64,000 nucleotides of DNA from positions 124,001 to 188,000 of the forward strand of contig JARBJD010000123.1 of the NCBI GenBank assembly GCA_033064195.1. Direction: 5' to 3'. Below the pieces are notes generated by a model. The model was given only the letters and a program-made list of their open reading frames with translations. It was not told the DNA's origin and did not search any database. The position numbers were made by a program, and so were the translations under genes. How positions within the stretch are numbered: the stretch's first letter is position 1; every line of letters begins with the position of its first letter. This stretch comes from Blattamonas nauphoetae. Its lineage: Eukaryota > Preaxostyla > Oxymonadida. Shown piece by piece: positions 42,962-54,625 of this stretch.

Positions 42962-44369
42962 ATGGCCGCCGTTAAAAAGGACACTGTCAGTGAACGCCAG
43001 ATCCAAGAACCTTTACTGGCTTTTCCATCTTCCTTTGGGATGTTCTGCGATCTCTGTGGGCCACAGAATCCGATATTTGACAACGAAAGACGCTTTCACA
43101 TTTTTAATAACCAATTGTTCGAGTGGACGGGCGTTCTGAGATCAAAAACCTCCGATGAATTTCGTATTGAGATGACTCCAACAGTCCGTCCGGATGATAA
43201 ACAAGTACTCAGCTTCAAACCGAATGGAGCTGCTTTTTCTCAATGTAAGGAGGAAGCTGGTTCAAAAATCACCTTTATTGGAATGATAAGATCAAAATGT
43301 ATTCTATGGACATGTTCTCATCTCTTCTCAGCATTTCAGTATCATCTCTGTATCCTCCCTAGAGTGAAGGAAACACTCGACAAAGTCAACAGAACTCTCA
43401 CGTTCAACACATATTACACGGCATTTGTACATGAAAAACCCAAACGTGACTTCATTTTTGACAGAATGTATCGAGTATGGGTCTTGACTATCAGTTCTTC
43501 CTTTAGGGACGACGAATTCTTCTTCTTGGCTCTTTTATTTCAACTGAAAATGACGATAAAGCCTTCCCCCAAGATATTACACGAGATGTAAATGTGCCAT
43601 ATCGTTTTTGGGTATATCCACATGCCATGGATGGTTTTACGCAATACCCGGATGTCCGCATCATAATCCAGAAAGACTCTGCTGATGAGAGCCAAGTCAA
43701 AAAACACCTCTTACCAGCTGTGTTTGAAATCGTTGCGGAATTTATTTCGTATGGAATAAGGGCCGAGGACCCAGTTTGGTTGTCACTCAAGAAAATCACC
43801 ACTATAATCCCAACACTCAGTTCTACCCAACCCAAACAGAACCAGGGCGGAGGATCATCTCAGACACAACTATCTAAAAGCCTCATCTCCATATCCACGG
43901 TTAACAAACTGTTGGTAAGTACCCAGATCAAACCAGACGACAAAAAACAGTTCGTCGTCAAGCCAGTCCAACCCAAAACCAAAAAATCTCAGCCAGCCCC
44001 CAAGCCAAAACGATCCGTTGTACAAGATTTGTCACAGATGACAAAACAACAACGCACTACGTTTCTCCAAGAGGAAGCAAAGAAGGAAGGGCTCATCTGT
44101 CCCATCACTAAAGTTCTCTTGGTTGATCCTGTGAGAGGTCGACTCAATACGGTTCAGAAGCCTAATGATCCCACAGAACATCCAATCGCCACTGTTTCGC
44201 GGGCGTGTTGTGAGGACCCACAAGCAGTGACAGATCACAATGCTGTCGAACGACTGGAAGGTTCATTGTCTCTGTTTCATTCATTCTCCCAGAGTTCAAA
44301 ACCAACTATGCCGCTTATTTGGATGATATGTTTCCCAAAATTGAAATGGACGATGATTTGTTTGATTAG
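42962..44369 (+). CDS. Unknown conserved-looking protein, four exons
   Basis: Exons 42962-43244, 43332-43474, 43507-44260 and 44293-44369 splice in phase into 418 residues (introns 87, 32 and 32 nt). The N-terminal ~95 residues include a paired-cysteine turn (FCDLCGPQNPIFDN). Next is an alpha/beta segment (GRRILLLGSFISTENDDKAF, VPYRFWVYPHAMDGFTQYPDVRIII, KHLLPAVFEIVAEFISYGI). A Lys/Pro-rich linker and a helix (SQMTKQQRTTFLQEEAKKEG) lead to LICPITKVLLVDPVRGR, which resembles the start of a small treble-clef or U-box-like module. The tail FKTNYAAYLDDMFPKIEMDDD is acidic; splicing of the last 32-nt intron is what produces it. I cannot name the family. The stop is TAG. Confidence 0.75.
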
Positions 44370-44490
44370 CAGACATTTTCCCAGTTCATTCTAACTCGTT
44401 ATTAAAGCTTGCTGTTCTCTTGTCTGATTTTTACAATATGCCCTTGCATTTCATGGAGAAAAGGCTGTGAAATGGAAGTAAGAAGCATGA

Positions 44491-47400
44491 TCATCGTCGC
44501 TGATTGTACCCTTGCTGGTACGACCTCTGATATGAACCATTCCTTCTGTTTCGGGGATCTCTGGAATCGTCTCTTCTCCAGTCGAGTTGCTGTCTTCGGT
44601 CAGTCATCCCCTGATTGACCTGGTTGCGGTTCTGAGTTGGGTCTGTTGTCTGCGAGTGAAAGGAAGGTGGAGTGAGCTTGATGGAGGTCGTTTGTGCTGG
44701 TCGTTCTGGTTCGACTTTTGAGTGCGGAGATTGTGGCTTGGGTTGTCGATCTGCTGGTGGCCTTGTTTCAACAACTCTGTGTCGAGTATCTGAAGGTTCT
44801 TCCAACCGACGAACCGGCTTCGGACGATCAATGTTCGGATCTTCAATATCCTTCAGTGATCGCTTCATTCCAGTTCGGATTTCTTCGTCAAGAGACTTCG
44901 CCGGAACTTTTGGTGCAATGAGTGGCTCTCGTTTGACTTCAGGAGTTGGAGACGGCTGTGTTGGAACCGTCTTCTTCTCAGGCTGTTTGGGAGGCTCAAC
45001 TTTTGGCTGTTCTGTCTTTCGTTCGGGCTGCCTTGGGGCTTCCTGTCTTCGTTGAGGGGCTTCACCTTTTGGGTCGGTGCTTCTCGCGGGTGTCGGGAGG
45101 ATCCCTTTCCCAACATCGTTTGGATATATTTCTGATCCCCGTTCGTTTCGAGAGAATTTGTCCGGATACTGTCGATCAATCTGTTTGTCCCGCCTTTCGT
45201 GTCTATCGTCGTCCTTTCTGTCCCGTCGCGAAGGTGAGAGGCGGCGGTCGCGTGAGTTGTGGTGACTATGCCGATCGTCTTCTTTCCTTTCATCTCGTCG
45301 ATCGTCTTTGTTAAGCTTAGTCGACTCTTCTCTCTTGACCTTCTCGATACGGGGTGGCTCTTTCTTCTTTTCCTCCTCCTTTGAATGGTCTTGAGGCTTC
45401 TCGGTGACTTTCTTCTCATCCTCTTGTGGTTTGCGTCGTTCTTCATCTCTTTCTCGTTGCCTTTTTCTTTCTTCTTCCTTTTCTTTTGATTTTCTTTCGG
45501 CTTCTTTCGCTTTGAGTCTTTTCCGTTCCTCTTCCTTCTCCTTCTGCTTCTTCTCTTCCTCTTCTTCTTCCTTCTTCCTCCTCTCTTCTCGGATGATGTC
45601 CATTTTTGCTTCTTCGATTTCATGTCCAATTGACTCCGCCATGATCACCCCTCGATAGCTTTGAGCGAGCGTATAAACATCTTTCCTGCCATCTGATGGA
45701 AATTGATCGAGTTTCTCGATGGTTGTGTTGTAGCACTTCGGGGTGCTTGGAAAATGACGAGAAATCTGCGAGAGGAAGAAGAGGCCCAGTTTCGCCATGT
45801 TGAGATTGGAGAGTGAGAGCATGGGAAGCAAGTGTTGTTCAATCAGAGACGCCATCTCGCGGAGAACTGAGAAGAAGACGTCTTTTCGCTCGTCCACCTT
45901 TCCTTCTTCTCTTTCAGATGACTGTGATGAGGACTGCTGGACTTGTTTTGATGTCGTGAGATGTCCAGCTTTGCTTTCAATCCCATGAAAGATACGAGCT
46001 ACAAATACTCCAAGTCTGACAGATTCTTCTGATGACGAGAATGGAAGCATGGCACAGACCAGCCGAACCAACTCGGCACACACAGAATAGAAGCTGAACT
46101 TGTCCGATGCTCGGCCGACGATTCGGAGGAACTCGGCGGCGTAGAAAGCGTCGTTTTCGGAGAGCGAGATGCGAGGGAAGATGCAGAGCTTGAAGAACAT
46201 TTGGATGAAAGGTGTCGAGCTCACTTCTTCTTTCGTCATGTCTGGGAAGATATCTGTGGCAGATAGATTGTTAATGAATGTGTCGATGTGAGCTCGCTGG
46301 CTCGTTTCGTCACTTGCCACTTTTGATATCTTCTGCTGGTAGTCGGGAATAAGCTGTTTGAATGCTGTTCGAGTACTGACGTCGATGTCGCGTGCGTTGG
46401 ACTTGCTTCGCATTTCGGTGATGCTGTCTGTGAGCTTCTTTTTGACTGACCTGTACTCCTTCGTGGGGTTGTAGACATCTCCAAGTCCAAGAGACCAGAA
46501 CAATGTGAAAAGCGACACTGGAACAACCTTCCAAACACTCCGGTCGAAGAAGGAGTGGCAGAATGAGGTGAGGGATGGAGCGTCTGGTGATGGTTGTGTG
46601 AGTGGCGCTTGTGTAACGATTGGAGAGAGATGTGGATACAACCATTTCATCACAAGAGGATACGGTGACTGTTCCAACAAATGGGCGAGTCGTTCAAATG
46701 AAAAGGTTTTTTGTGGGCCTTCGATTAAATCGTTGGTGAGAGCGATGTGGTGGAATGAGATGTATTGGAGAAGGATGTCGTGTGTGTTGTCACGATCTTC
46801 GCTGGTTTGTCTCATCCGTTCCATCCGACTCCCTTCATCACCACTCAGCTCGAAAATATTGTCTTTGAGTTCATCAAGTTTCTCGCATTTCTCAACAACA
46901 CGACACAGCCCAACAAACATCTCATCCCACAATTGTGTGGCGTTGAGACTGCGGATCAATACATCCATGTGTGCCTTCTTTCCGAGAGTATACTTTTGGA
47001 GGACAGCGAAGAGAGCATTCTGGAAGGAAGCGACTTTGAACGACGATTGGCGAGATTCGTTCATGAGCTGTGATTGGAAGTCGGAGATGAGAAGTTGGGA
47101 AGCATGCATGGCAGTCGGCTTGATGGAGTCGGGGGGAACGATGTGGCATGCGGTCTTCATAATTTCCGAGAGAATCACGGAGCATTCGCCGTTTCCTTTC
47201 AAACACTCGCGAGCGACAAACTGAAGGAGAGGAGCAATCTCGAGTTCTGAGTGATCTCGACACGCGAGACCAACAAATCGAGCGATGTTCATGATGGCTG
47301 GTCCATTGATTGTGAATGTCCTGAAGAATTTGGTTACGGTTTGACTTGAAGTGTTGAGGTTGTGGAGGAGAACAAACGAGACGGTATCCCAAACAAGCGA

Positions 47401-49916
47401 TGGCGCAGATGAGAGAGAATCAAAGAGAAGTCGGATGAAGTTTGGGTAGGCCGAAATTGTCGAGAATGTAATGGCCATGACCAGAAATGGATTGCCGAGT
47501 GAGAGTCTTGTGAGGATCTTCCCGACAGTTGCCACCGTCGATGTTGATATTCGACGTCGAGCCTTCTTCAGTTCCGCCTCGATCAGATATGTGTTTTTCG
47601 CAAGAAGTGGAGAATGGAAGGACGAGATGCAGACTTTGCTGTAGATGGCATGTCTGCTGAGGGCCGAGAAATGTCGAAGAACCTCCCAAACAGCAGTTGT
47701 CAGTGAGACAGTCGAGACTGCCAGTGAGAGCGCTGGGAAGAAGACATCAACCAGAAGAAGAATGATCTTCGAACATATTTCACCCACTGAAACACCATCG
47801 ACGCTTGTCATCACCAGCGTCTGGTTTTGAATGGTCTCGGTGGTGATTTCGGTGAGGTTGTGAAAATCGAGCCAGGCGGCGATGAACAGACAGACTTTCT
47901 CAAAAGTTGAAATATTTGTGGAAAGGAGCGGTCCAAGCTGGGTGAGGAGGGGAAAGAGTGAGCAAAGAACAGCGGTTGGTTCCTGTGTTGGGGCATTTAG
48001 AGCAAAATGGTGAGAATGGTGAAGGATTTGGCGGTATTGCTCGAGAGACTTGTGAAGTGGTGATGTGAGAGTGAATCGAAGTGAACGTGGAATCGTTGAA
48101 TCATTCTGTCCCTGTGCAAAGAGGAACAGAATGTGTTCGACTTGGAAGATGAGTGTTTCACGGAGAGTTGTGTCGATGAGAGGCTGTGTGGAAGGATGGC
48201 ATGATCCTATCAACCGCTGTGTTTGAGGTGTGATTGGAGAGCTAGTCGGGGCAGTTAGGATGGCCCTTGCTGTTTTGATAAACTCGGTTTCATCATCGAT
48301 CTCTCCGTCTTCATCGTGGACAACGTCGGACTCGTCTTCGCCTTGACCAGTTGCGATTTGTTTGATGATTGGATTGTCGCCCATCATTCCCTGCACTTCC
48401 ACGATTCCACCGCATTCAACAATCGGATATATGATTTGGTCCAACGCAAATTGCGTTGCACCCATTTCGACGAGACTGGTTGCAAGGTTGATTGGATGAA
48501 GAGTTCCTTGGATTTCAAAAAACGGAACAAAACTGTTCGGATCGGCACATCCGAGTGGATTTTGGGGCGGTGCGACGGTGGTCGGAGTTGGAGAGGGCAT
48601 TGGATTCGGGATGATGGGAGATACAGCGGTTTCTGGTTCGTCATGGCGGAATTCGTGGTCATCAGAGACGGGCTTGATCGGTTGGGGAATGAGTGTTGTG
48701 GTGGGTTCTTGGTGAACGGAGCCAAATCGCACGTCTTTCAATGAAGCTGTAAGAACGGATGCGCACACTTCAAAGGACGGGGAGATGAGGGACAGGACAG
48801 ATTGGAGAGAGACGATGCCAGAAAGGATGAGGAAAGACAGGAGTCTGTAAACAGAATGTGGATAGAATTTATTGTCGGTTGTAGCTTCCTCTGAGCCTAT
48901 TGGGCCTCGTTGTTGAGAAAGATAGAAGGAAAGGAGTTTGAGAAGATTGGGAGTGGTGAATTGGTGGAGGAGTTCTGTAAAACACTTCAATGAGTTTGAA
49001 AAGGCATTTGCATTGGATTCATCAAAAGAATGAGTAAAGATGGAGCTCTGGGTTCGTCTAACGATGGGATTATCAAAGGTAGTCTTCAGAACGAACTCGA
49101 TTGCGTTGAAAAGCAGACAGACAATCCGACTCGGGTCAAGCTTGTAGTAGCCTATAGTCACAGTTGAGAGGGGTGGAAAAGGAGTTGAATGGAGAGTTTT
49201 GGATTGAGAGAGACAAACCGACCAGATTCAGAATTGTTGTTTTACTGAGAGGAATATCACTGTGAGATTTTTGGTCTGACAGGAGTAAAATTAATTTTGA
49301 ATAGCCTTCGTTTGATTCATGGAGGAGGTTAAACTGTTGTTGGGTGAAACTACGACGGAATAAGGTTGAGGGAGAATCAGACTAAAGTTGAGTTCGTCGT
49401 CGGATGACTGGCAAATCCGTATTTTTGATTAATTTCATTTGTGAAAGACGATCTAAGTCAAGGTATAGTTTCAGGTCATTCAAAGAAATAATCTTCTCGC
49501 TCTGTGTTCAGTTGAAGGCTGATGAAGAAAAGTGCCAAGCCATACAAGTAGTGAGTGGAAAATTTCTGAAGCTTTCCGTGGACAAGCCGGTATATCTTTA
49601 TAATCTTTAGACTCCTTTGGAATTGAGAAATGGACGTCTTTAAGTGAGAATGTTGGAGAGTTGGAGAATGGTGTGAATGAGAAATGACTTTGTGGGAGGA
49701 GAGAATATACACACCAATGTGGAAGCAAAAGAGCCTTTTGTCTGCATTCGATAGATCTTTGAGTTGATTAACATGAGTTTTGACAAAAGATGCCGTGTGA
49801 GATGATGGATCTTCAGAACGCTTGATATATGATTCAAATGTCCTCAAAATTGACTGAACTGATTCAATTGTATCTTTTTTCGGTAATCGAAACACATTTT
49901 TGAGCGATGGATTCAT
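44491..49916 (-). CDS. THOC2: Tho2/THOC2, largest THO (TREX) subunit, five exons
   Basis: Exons 49916-49715, 49637-49546, 49501-49383, 49349-49219 and 49151-44491 join in phase to 1,734 residues (introns 77, 44, 33 and 67 nt). The N-terminal exons are supported by the THO2 signature restored on splicing: RRRTQLYFTQQQFNLLHESNEGYSKLI (residues ~130-157), then ILNLVGYYKLDPSR. Further downstream, LFTLFWSLGLGDVYNPTKEY and FKLCIFPRISLSENDAFYAAEFL match the THO2 C-terminal domain. From about residue 1,350 the protein is a highly charged Lys/Glu/Arg coiled and disordered tail rich in Pro and Gln, as in animal THOC2. THO couples transcription to mRNA packaging and export in the nucleus. The THO2 start codon overlaps, on the opposite strand, the first codons of a decayed gene. 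Confidence 0.92.
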
Positions 49917-51222
49917 ATAAGAACGAAGAGATCGAAAAGAACCATCACTTATTTGCCCAGGTGTCAGATGGCGTCCTGAAGCACGATGGATTGATTAACT
50001 CCGATGAATATTCTGAATTCTTCTTCTAACTTATTGTTTAGTCGCTCTTCCAGAACGAACGATTGGGGAAGCCACACTTGGTGGAAATGATAGAGATATG
50101 AGTGGAGATGATACGAAGAAGAAAATGGAAGCTGTTGTGGCCAAACTACAGCAAAAGTTCATTGATTTAAAGAAAAACAAGAGCTTCTGGAACGAGAAAA
50201 GGAGGAACCGCTTCGGATTCAAAAGGAAATGAACGAACAATGAATCCAGAAGGAGCTTGGTGTTTTATAAGCAAAGGGAAATGGTCTCTCGGCAAAGCCA
50301 AGATCACTCGAAATTGTGAAGGCTGATCTCAAAAGAGAAGGAGAATGATGATAGAAAGAACTCAAAGAAGAACAAAGGAAAAAAACACAGATGGAGTTAT
50401 ATCAAACCCAGCACAAACCGGAAAAGCAAGTACAAAAATGAAGGAAATGGAAACAGCTTTTGCCGAAGAGAAAGCACGTGTGGAGAAAGAGAAGGGAGGT
50501 GATTGTGAAGAGGATGGAAAAGGAAGTGAGCTTTGCGAAGGGGCAGATGAAGATGATGGAGGAGAGCATGATGGTGTTTCCGAAGGTCGAGAGAGGAGTG
50601 CAGAGTTGGAAGGCGTCGGGGATTGCGAGTGGGCTGGTTGCTATGATAGAAGCGAGTGAGAAGGTCGAGAAGGAGGAGGAGAGAGACAAGCCGAAGGGAG
50701 AAGAGACGAAGAGCGAAAGACCGCCTTCGACCAACGACCACCCGTCCATCCTCCACTCGCCCTCCACCCACGCCACTCAGCCCGACCCCTCTCAGCGAGC
50801 ACACCGAAGAGCAGTTGAACGCCGCTGAACAACGACAGTCACAGGAAGACGTTGCACAGTTTAGTCAGGCGAAGGAGAACACCAGCAGGCACAGGGGATG
50901 GATGGAGGAGTGAGGACAGATTCTCAGTCGGGAAGGATGGTGAGGAGAAGGACGAGGCAAGTGGATGAGGAGAAGGTTGTGGAGAGAGGGTCCAATGCTA
51001 GATCTCGAGCGAATCTGCACAATGATGTTCTGAGCACGCCAATTGTGAAGACAGGAAAGTTCCAGAAAACTAAATATGAAACGAGAAAGAGAGCAACACC
51101 TACCAACACTTCTCAAAAGAAACATACAGTAACCCCCGATACCACACGAACACAACATCCAGTTGAGGCAAAACAGCGAGGAAGTGTCGTGATCGAATGG
51201 TGCGGTGTGAAATGCGATTGAC
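49907..51222 (+). pseudogene. Decayed coiled-coil protein gene
   Basis: An ATG at 49907 opens a short protein-like frame (MDSYKNEEIEKNHHLFAQ) that soon ends. Downstream frames keep a consistent coiled-coil character but switch phase: KKKMEAVVAKLQQKFIDLKK, then QELLEREKEEPLRIQKEMNEQ in another frame, then KELKEEQRKKTQMELYQ, then EVSFAKGQMKMMEESMMVF and a Pro/Ser/Thr-rich stretch. Some shifts could be introns: an acceptor-like TTGTTTAG lies at 50,034-50,041, and GT at 49,961 would give a 81-nt intron. But the later shifts lack GT-AG borders and several stops intervene, so decay is the better reading. The original family is not recognised. Confidence 0.45.
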
Positions 51223-51498
51223 CGTGATCACTTCACATTTCAGTCTGATCGAGATCTCCAATCACATAAAAACGACGAAATGAAGGTTAAACCGAGATTA
51301 AAAACAATAAAATTGCCTACTATTGATTCATAGTGTTGACGTGGGCATTGTGACGTTGATCAGACCCAGAGTCAACAACCTTTACAGTGACTTAAAAGTG
51401 ACACGCCCTTTCTCATCGTCACCCATGTATAAAAAGAACTTAATCGGGCAAAGGTGGACTTTGTGGGCCAAAAAACTCAAAGTAGTGGCAAAAAAGTT
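51223..51498. other. Non-coding stretch
   Basis: No gene, repeat or RNA is seen here. It separates the decayed coiled-coil gene from the tRNA-like relic. Confidence 0.4.
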
Positions 51499-51574
51499 GT
51501 GCTCGGCGGGAGTCGAACCCCGAGTACAACAGTCGACAGAGGGGGAGACTACCGCAATTACAAACGCGCCGCAC
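51499..51574 (-). tRNA. tRNA-like sequence, probably a tRNA relic or tRNA-derived repeat
   Basis: The minus strand has a perfect Pol III B box (GGTTCGACTCC) 13 bases before the end of a 76-nt unit, the size of a tRNA. An A-box-like stretch (TAATTGCGGTAG) lies in the D-arm position, and a run of T begins three bases after the 3' end. The outer four base pairs of an acceptor stem are present (GTGC with GCAC), but the next pairs fit only with a two-base bulge. The T-stem has only three good pairs, and the anticodon arm pairs TAGTC with GACTG around an oversized loop. No anticodon can be assigned. It is better seen as a decayed tRNA or the head of a tRNA-derived SINE than a working tRNA. Confidence 0.5.
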
Positions 51575-51749
51575 GTTCACTTCCAAAAAAGGCGTCTTGA
51601 AGGGAGAACTGCCATAGATTGCCACTTCACGATACATCATGATCAATCGCTATGTTTTGAAAAAAATGCTTTCTAGTCCTTTCATTAAACCGAGCTTTTC
51701 ATTCACCCGTAATATGGGGCTTGACAAATCAATCTTGTTCAAACAATAA

Positions 51750-52345
51750 TAGTGGTGTCACCAATACGTTCGATGTCAACAATTCGTGCTTTTTTCTGGA
51801 ATTTTCACTTTTGGTCAAACTAAGAAAAAAATAAAATTTTAGAATTTTCTTCCCACTGGATCCTGAGAAAACCTCAAAACACGTTATACAGCGAAACGCC
51901 ACACATTTTCCAAACTTTCGACGATCATTTTTCCATATCCAGACATCCGTTTGAGACCGAAGAAAAAGCATTATTTCGTAAACATATCGATAAAAGATAC
52001 TCAAAAAAATAAAAAATTTTTTCCCATGATATTTTTCTGGGCGAAAAACAGCCTTTTTTCATATCGTCCCAGATACCCATGATTTTTTTTCCAATTTTTT
52101 TTCAAAATGTTCATTTCACCAAACAAACGTTTCAGTGGAAAATTTCATCAAAATCGGTTCACAGGTTGTGAAGTTATGACGAGAACACATGAAAAAAGTG
52201 GTTGAAAAGAGCTATTGTGAGGATTTTTTGGGATCCAGTGGGAAGAAAATTCTAAAATTTTATTTTTTTCTTAGTTTGACTAAAAGTGATCATTCCAGAA
52301 AAAAGCACGAATTGTTGACATGGAACGTATTGGTGACGCCACTAT
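51750..52345. repeat. Inverted repeat with ~110-bp arms (MITE-like)
   Basis: Bases ~51,750-51,862 recur, reversed and complemented, at ~52,232-52,345. The shared parts include GTGTCACCAATACG, the CAACAATTCGTGCTTTTTTC stretch, TTTGGTCAAACTAAG with a poly-A run, and TTCTTCCCACTGGATCC. The ~370-bp centre is AT-rich and has no convincing gene. A single copy of the same terminal sequence (GGTGTCACCAAT and TTTGGTCAAACTAAG) recurs at 56,745-56,805, so this is a dispersed family. Target-site duplication could not be set. Confidence 0.7.
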
Positions 52346-52363
52346 AAATCATTAAAAAAGTGG

Positions 52364-52785
52364 TTCCGCACCGAAACGCCAGGGTCAGGAGAAAACCTCA
52401 AAATACCCCCTTTTGCCCGATAAAATAATGGTTTCGGAAATATCTCAATCACCAGTGAATCGATTTTGATGAAATTTTTCACAGAAACGTTTTTTTGGGG
52501 AAACAAACATTTTGAAAAAAAGTTGGAGAAAAAAATCTGGATATTTGGGAAAATGGAAAAAACCCATCTTTTTCTCGACAAAAAATTCTTAGAAAAAAAA
52601 CCGTACATTTTAAAAGAGCAGCTTTTGTCGAGATGTTTACGATCACAATGTCTTTTATTTGATTCAACACGGATGGCTGGTTGTGGAGAAAAAGGGGAAA
52701 AGTTGAGAAAAATGTGTGCCTTTCTGGCTTTCAGAGTATTTTGAGGTTTTCTCCCGACGCAGGCGTTTCGGCGCGGAACCAATTT
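52364..52785. repeat. Second inverted repeat, related to the first
   Basis: The sequence around 52,364-52,411 (GCACCGAAACGCC, GAGAAAACCTCAAAATA) returns inverted at ~52,738-52,783. Its inner part, 52,450-52,530, is a diverged inverted copy of 52,080-52,165: both carry CATCAAAATCGGTTCAC-like, AAACGTTT and TCAAAATGTT blocks in opposite orientation. So the 51.75-52.79 kb segment consists of two related palindromic units, probably non-autonomous transposon copies. Confidence 0.6.
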
Positions 52786-53759
52786 TTTATTTTCTTAGTT
52801 TGACCAATATATATATTTCAAGCCCTTTGAAACGGATTTTTAACACTACTATTAAATACCAGTCATAATGTTGAAATGATTCAAGATAATGTAAAGATGA
52901 AGTGATATAGTTCGCCGATCGACCTCATCAAACATAATCGAATGATCGGGACATTCTCTGAGACGATCCCGACACTATGCACACTATTTCAAAAAGAATA
53001 CGGATTTTCAATTTTTTATATTTCACATATTGTGAGACGAGAGCATAGTTGAACAACACAATCACAACACACCTCGATCACCTTTGGCACAGAAAGACAA
53101 CTTCTGCCCTTAATCGTCGCTCTAGGAAGGACGAGAAAAGGAAAAAACAAACAATGAAGAAAAGTGATTGTGATCAACCCTAACTCTTGTTTGTTGTCAG
53201 ATCCAGCTCCAAAGTGAACCGAAATCAAACCAGCCCGTGAAAGATCTACTTCATCAAATGCAAGAATCAAAAGATGCCTACTTTGAAATTGAAATTAATG
53301 CATCTGATCATGAATCTGGAGGTACCCATTTTTGATATAAAAAAAGGTCGAACGCACTTCTTCGAATCTCGTCTCATCACACAACCGAGACATCCATGTC
53401 AATTCTCAAAGATTCGTTGGAGACACCATTCGATGCCATTTTCGTGAAATTAGACGAAATACGGACAAGGGGGATAAGTCTCGTTTTCTGATTCGGATTC
53501 TCGAACTTGTGTATGATCTCAAAAATTCTCATCAATATTGAGGAGATACTGACCAATCCAGAATCAGCATGACAGGCATTCGGATCAATCTCACAACCAC
53601 GCAACCTCAACTAGCATGCCAAAACACATTTAAATTCCCTCCCACGCTGCTTCTCCCCTCTTCCAGCAAGCACAACAATTATCACAATATCAATGTTGCA
53701 ATCATCTGTCTCACTCGTTCATCTACGCACTCTGTGACGAAACTGTGAGCTGATGCGAA
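52786..53759. other. Gene-poor stretch with one coding-like fragment
   Basis: Most of this stretch shows nothing. Bases ~53,202-53,325 (+) read as a protein-like segment without a start (SNQPVKDLLHQMQESKDAYF then EIEINASDHESGG), preceded by a CAG acceptor-like site and followed by GGTACC. It may be an exon of an unseen or dead gene. Confidence 0.3.
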
Positions 53760-54357
53760 TCAATCCAAAGACTACTGACAAGTTGGGCTCGTCCTTTCCA
53801 TGGGAGCTAGGAGGTACGGGAGGCATACAAGAAACTTCTGACAGAGGAAATCGAAACAGGCGTGGTGGAGCCAGGGGAAGGTTTATCGTTTGTCGGGATG
53901 CCTTTCGGATTGTCCTCAGCTCCCCGAACCTTCACCAAAATCATCAAAGTGGCGATCCGAGCACTTCGACAGGTTTTCCAAACAACATTATTCTTTTATC
54001 TAGACGATATCCTGCTTCTGTCGAAGACGCAGAAAGATGCTGTCCAAATGACTCAGGAGGCGATGTAGATTCTACAACGGCTGGAATTCCAACTAGTACT
54101 TCACAAATGTCGACCATCCCAACACAGAAGATCCAGTTCTTCGGCTGGATGGTGAACAGTGTGGAACAATCACTCTCCATGACCGACCAGAGGCAATCGA
54201 GGCTTCTTCATCTCATCAAGATCGCGAAAGGAATGGCACTTGATTGTGCGCCATGTCCAGTTCGTCAAGTTGCCCAGCTCATCGGATGGAACGGCAACGA
54301 TGATACTCTCACCCCGTTTCCTGGGAGAGTTCACATTCTGGCAGATACAGGTAGACT

Positions 54358-54625
54358 TGTTCCGAAATGAAGAGGAATCGTTCTGAAATGAAGAAGAATA
54401 ATTCAGAAATGAAAATGATTGTTCAGAAATGAAGAGGAATTGTTCAGAAATGAAAATGATTGTTCAGAAATGAACACGACTAATTCAGAAATGAAAATGA
54501 TTGTTCAGAAATGAACACGACTAATTCAGAAATGAAAATGATTGTTCAGAAATGAAGAAGAATTGTTCAGAAATGAAAAATGATTGTTCAGAAATGAACA
54601 CGAATAATTCAGAAATGAAAAACAA
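54358..54625. repeat. Left tandem array of the TA-flanked element
   Basis: About eleven units of 24-26 bp share the core TTCAGAAATGAA, with alternating spacers such as AATGATTG, CACGACTAA and GAGGAATTG. The spacers are few and repeated in order, which points to growth by unequal exchange. Confidence 0.85.

Noticed and set aside
44865-45629. 254-codon highly basic ORF on the THO2 strand
   Set aside because: It is a frame-shifted reading of the charged Lys/Glu tail of THO2.
49404-49610. Plus-strand ORF across THO2 exons and introns
   Set aside because: It runs antisense to well-supported THO2 exons.
51499-51574. A functional tRNA gene
   Set aside because: Acceptor and T stems are poorly paired and no normal anticodon loop can be drawn.
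51729-52782. ORFs of 70-146 codons in the inverted repeats
   Set aside because: AT-rich, Phe/Lys-dominated, and differ between repeat arms; no sign of coding.
54358-54625. CRISPR-like reading of the tandem array
   Set aside because: Spacers are short and repeat in order, the array has an inverted partner at 55.3 kb, and the genome is eukaryotic.
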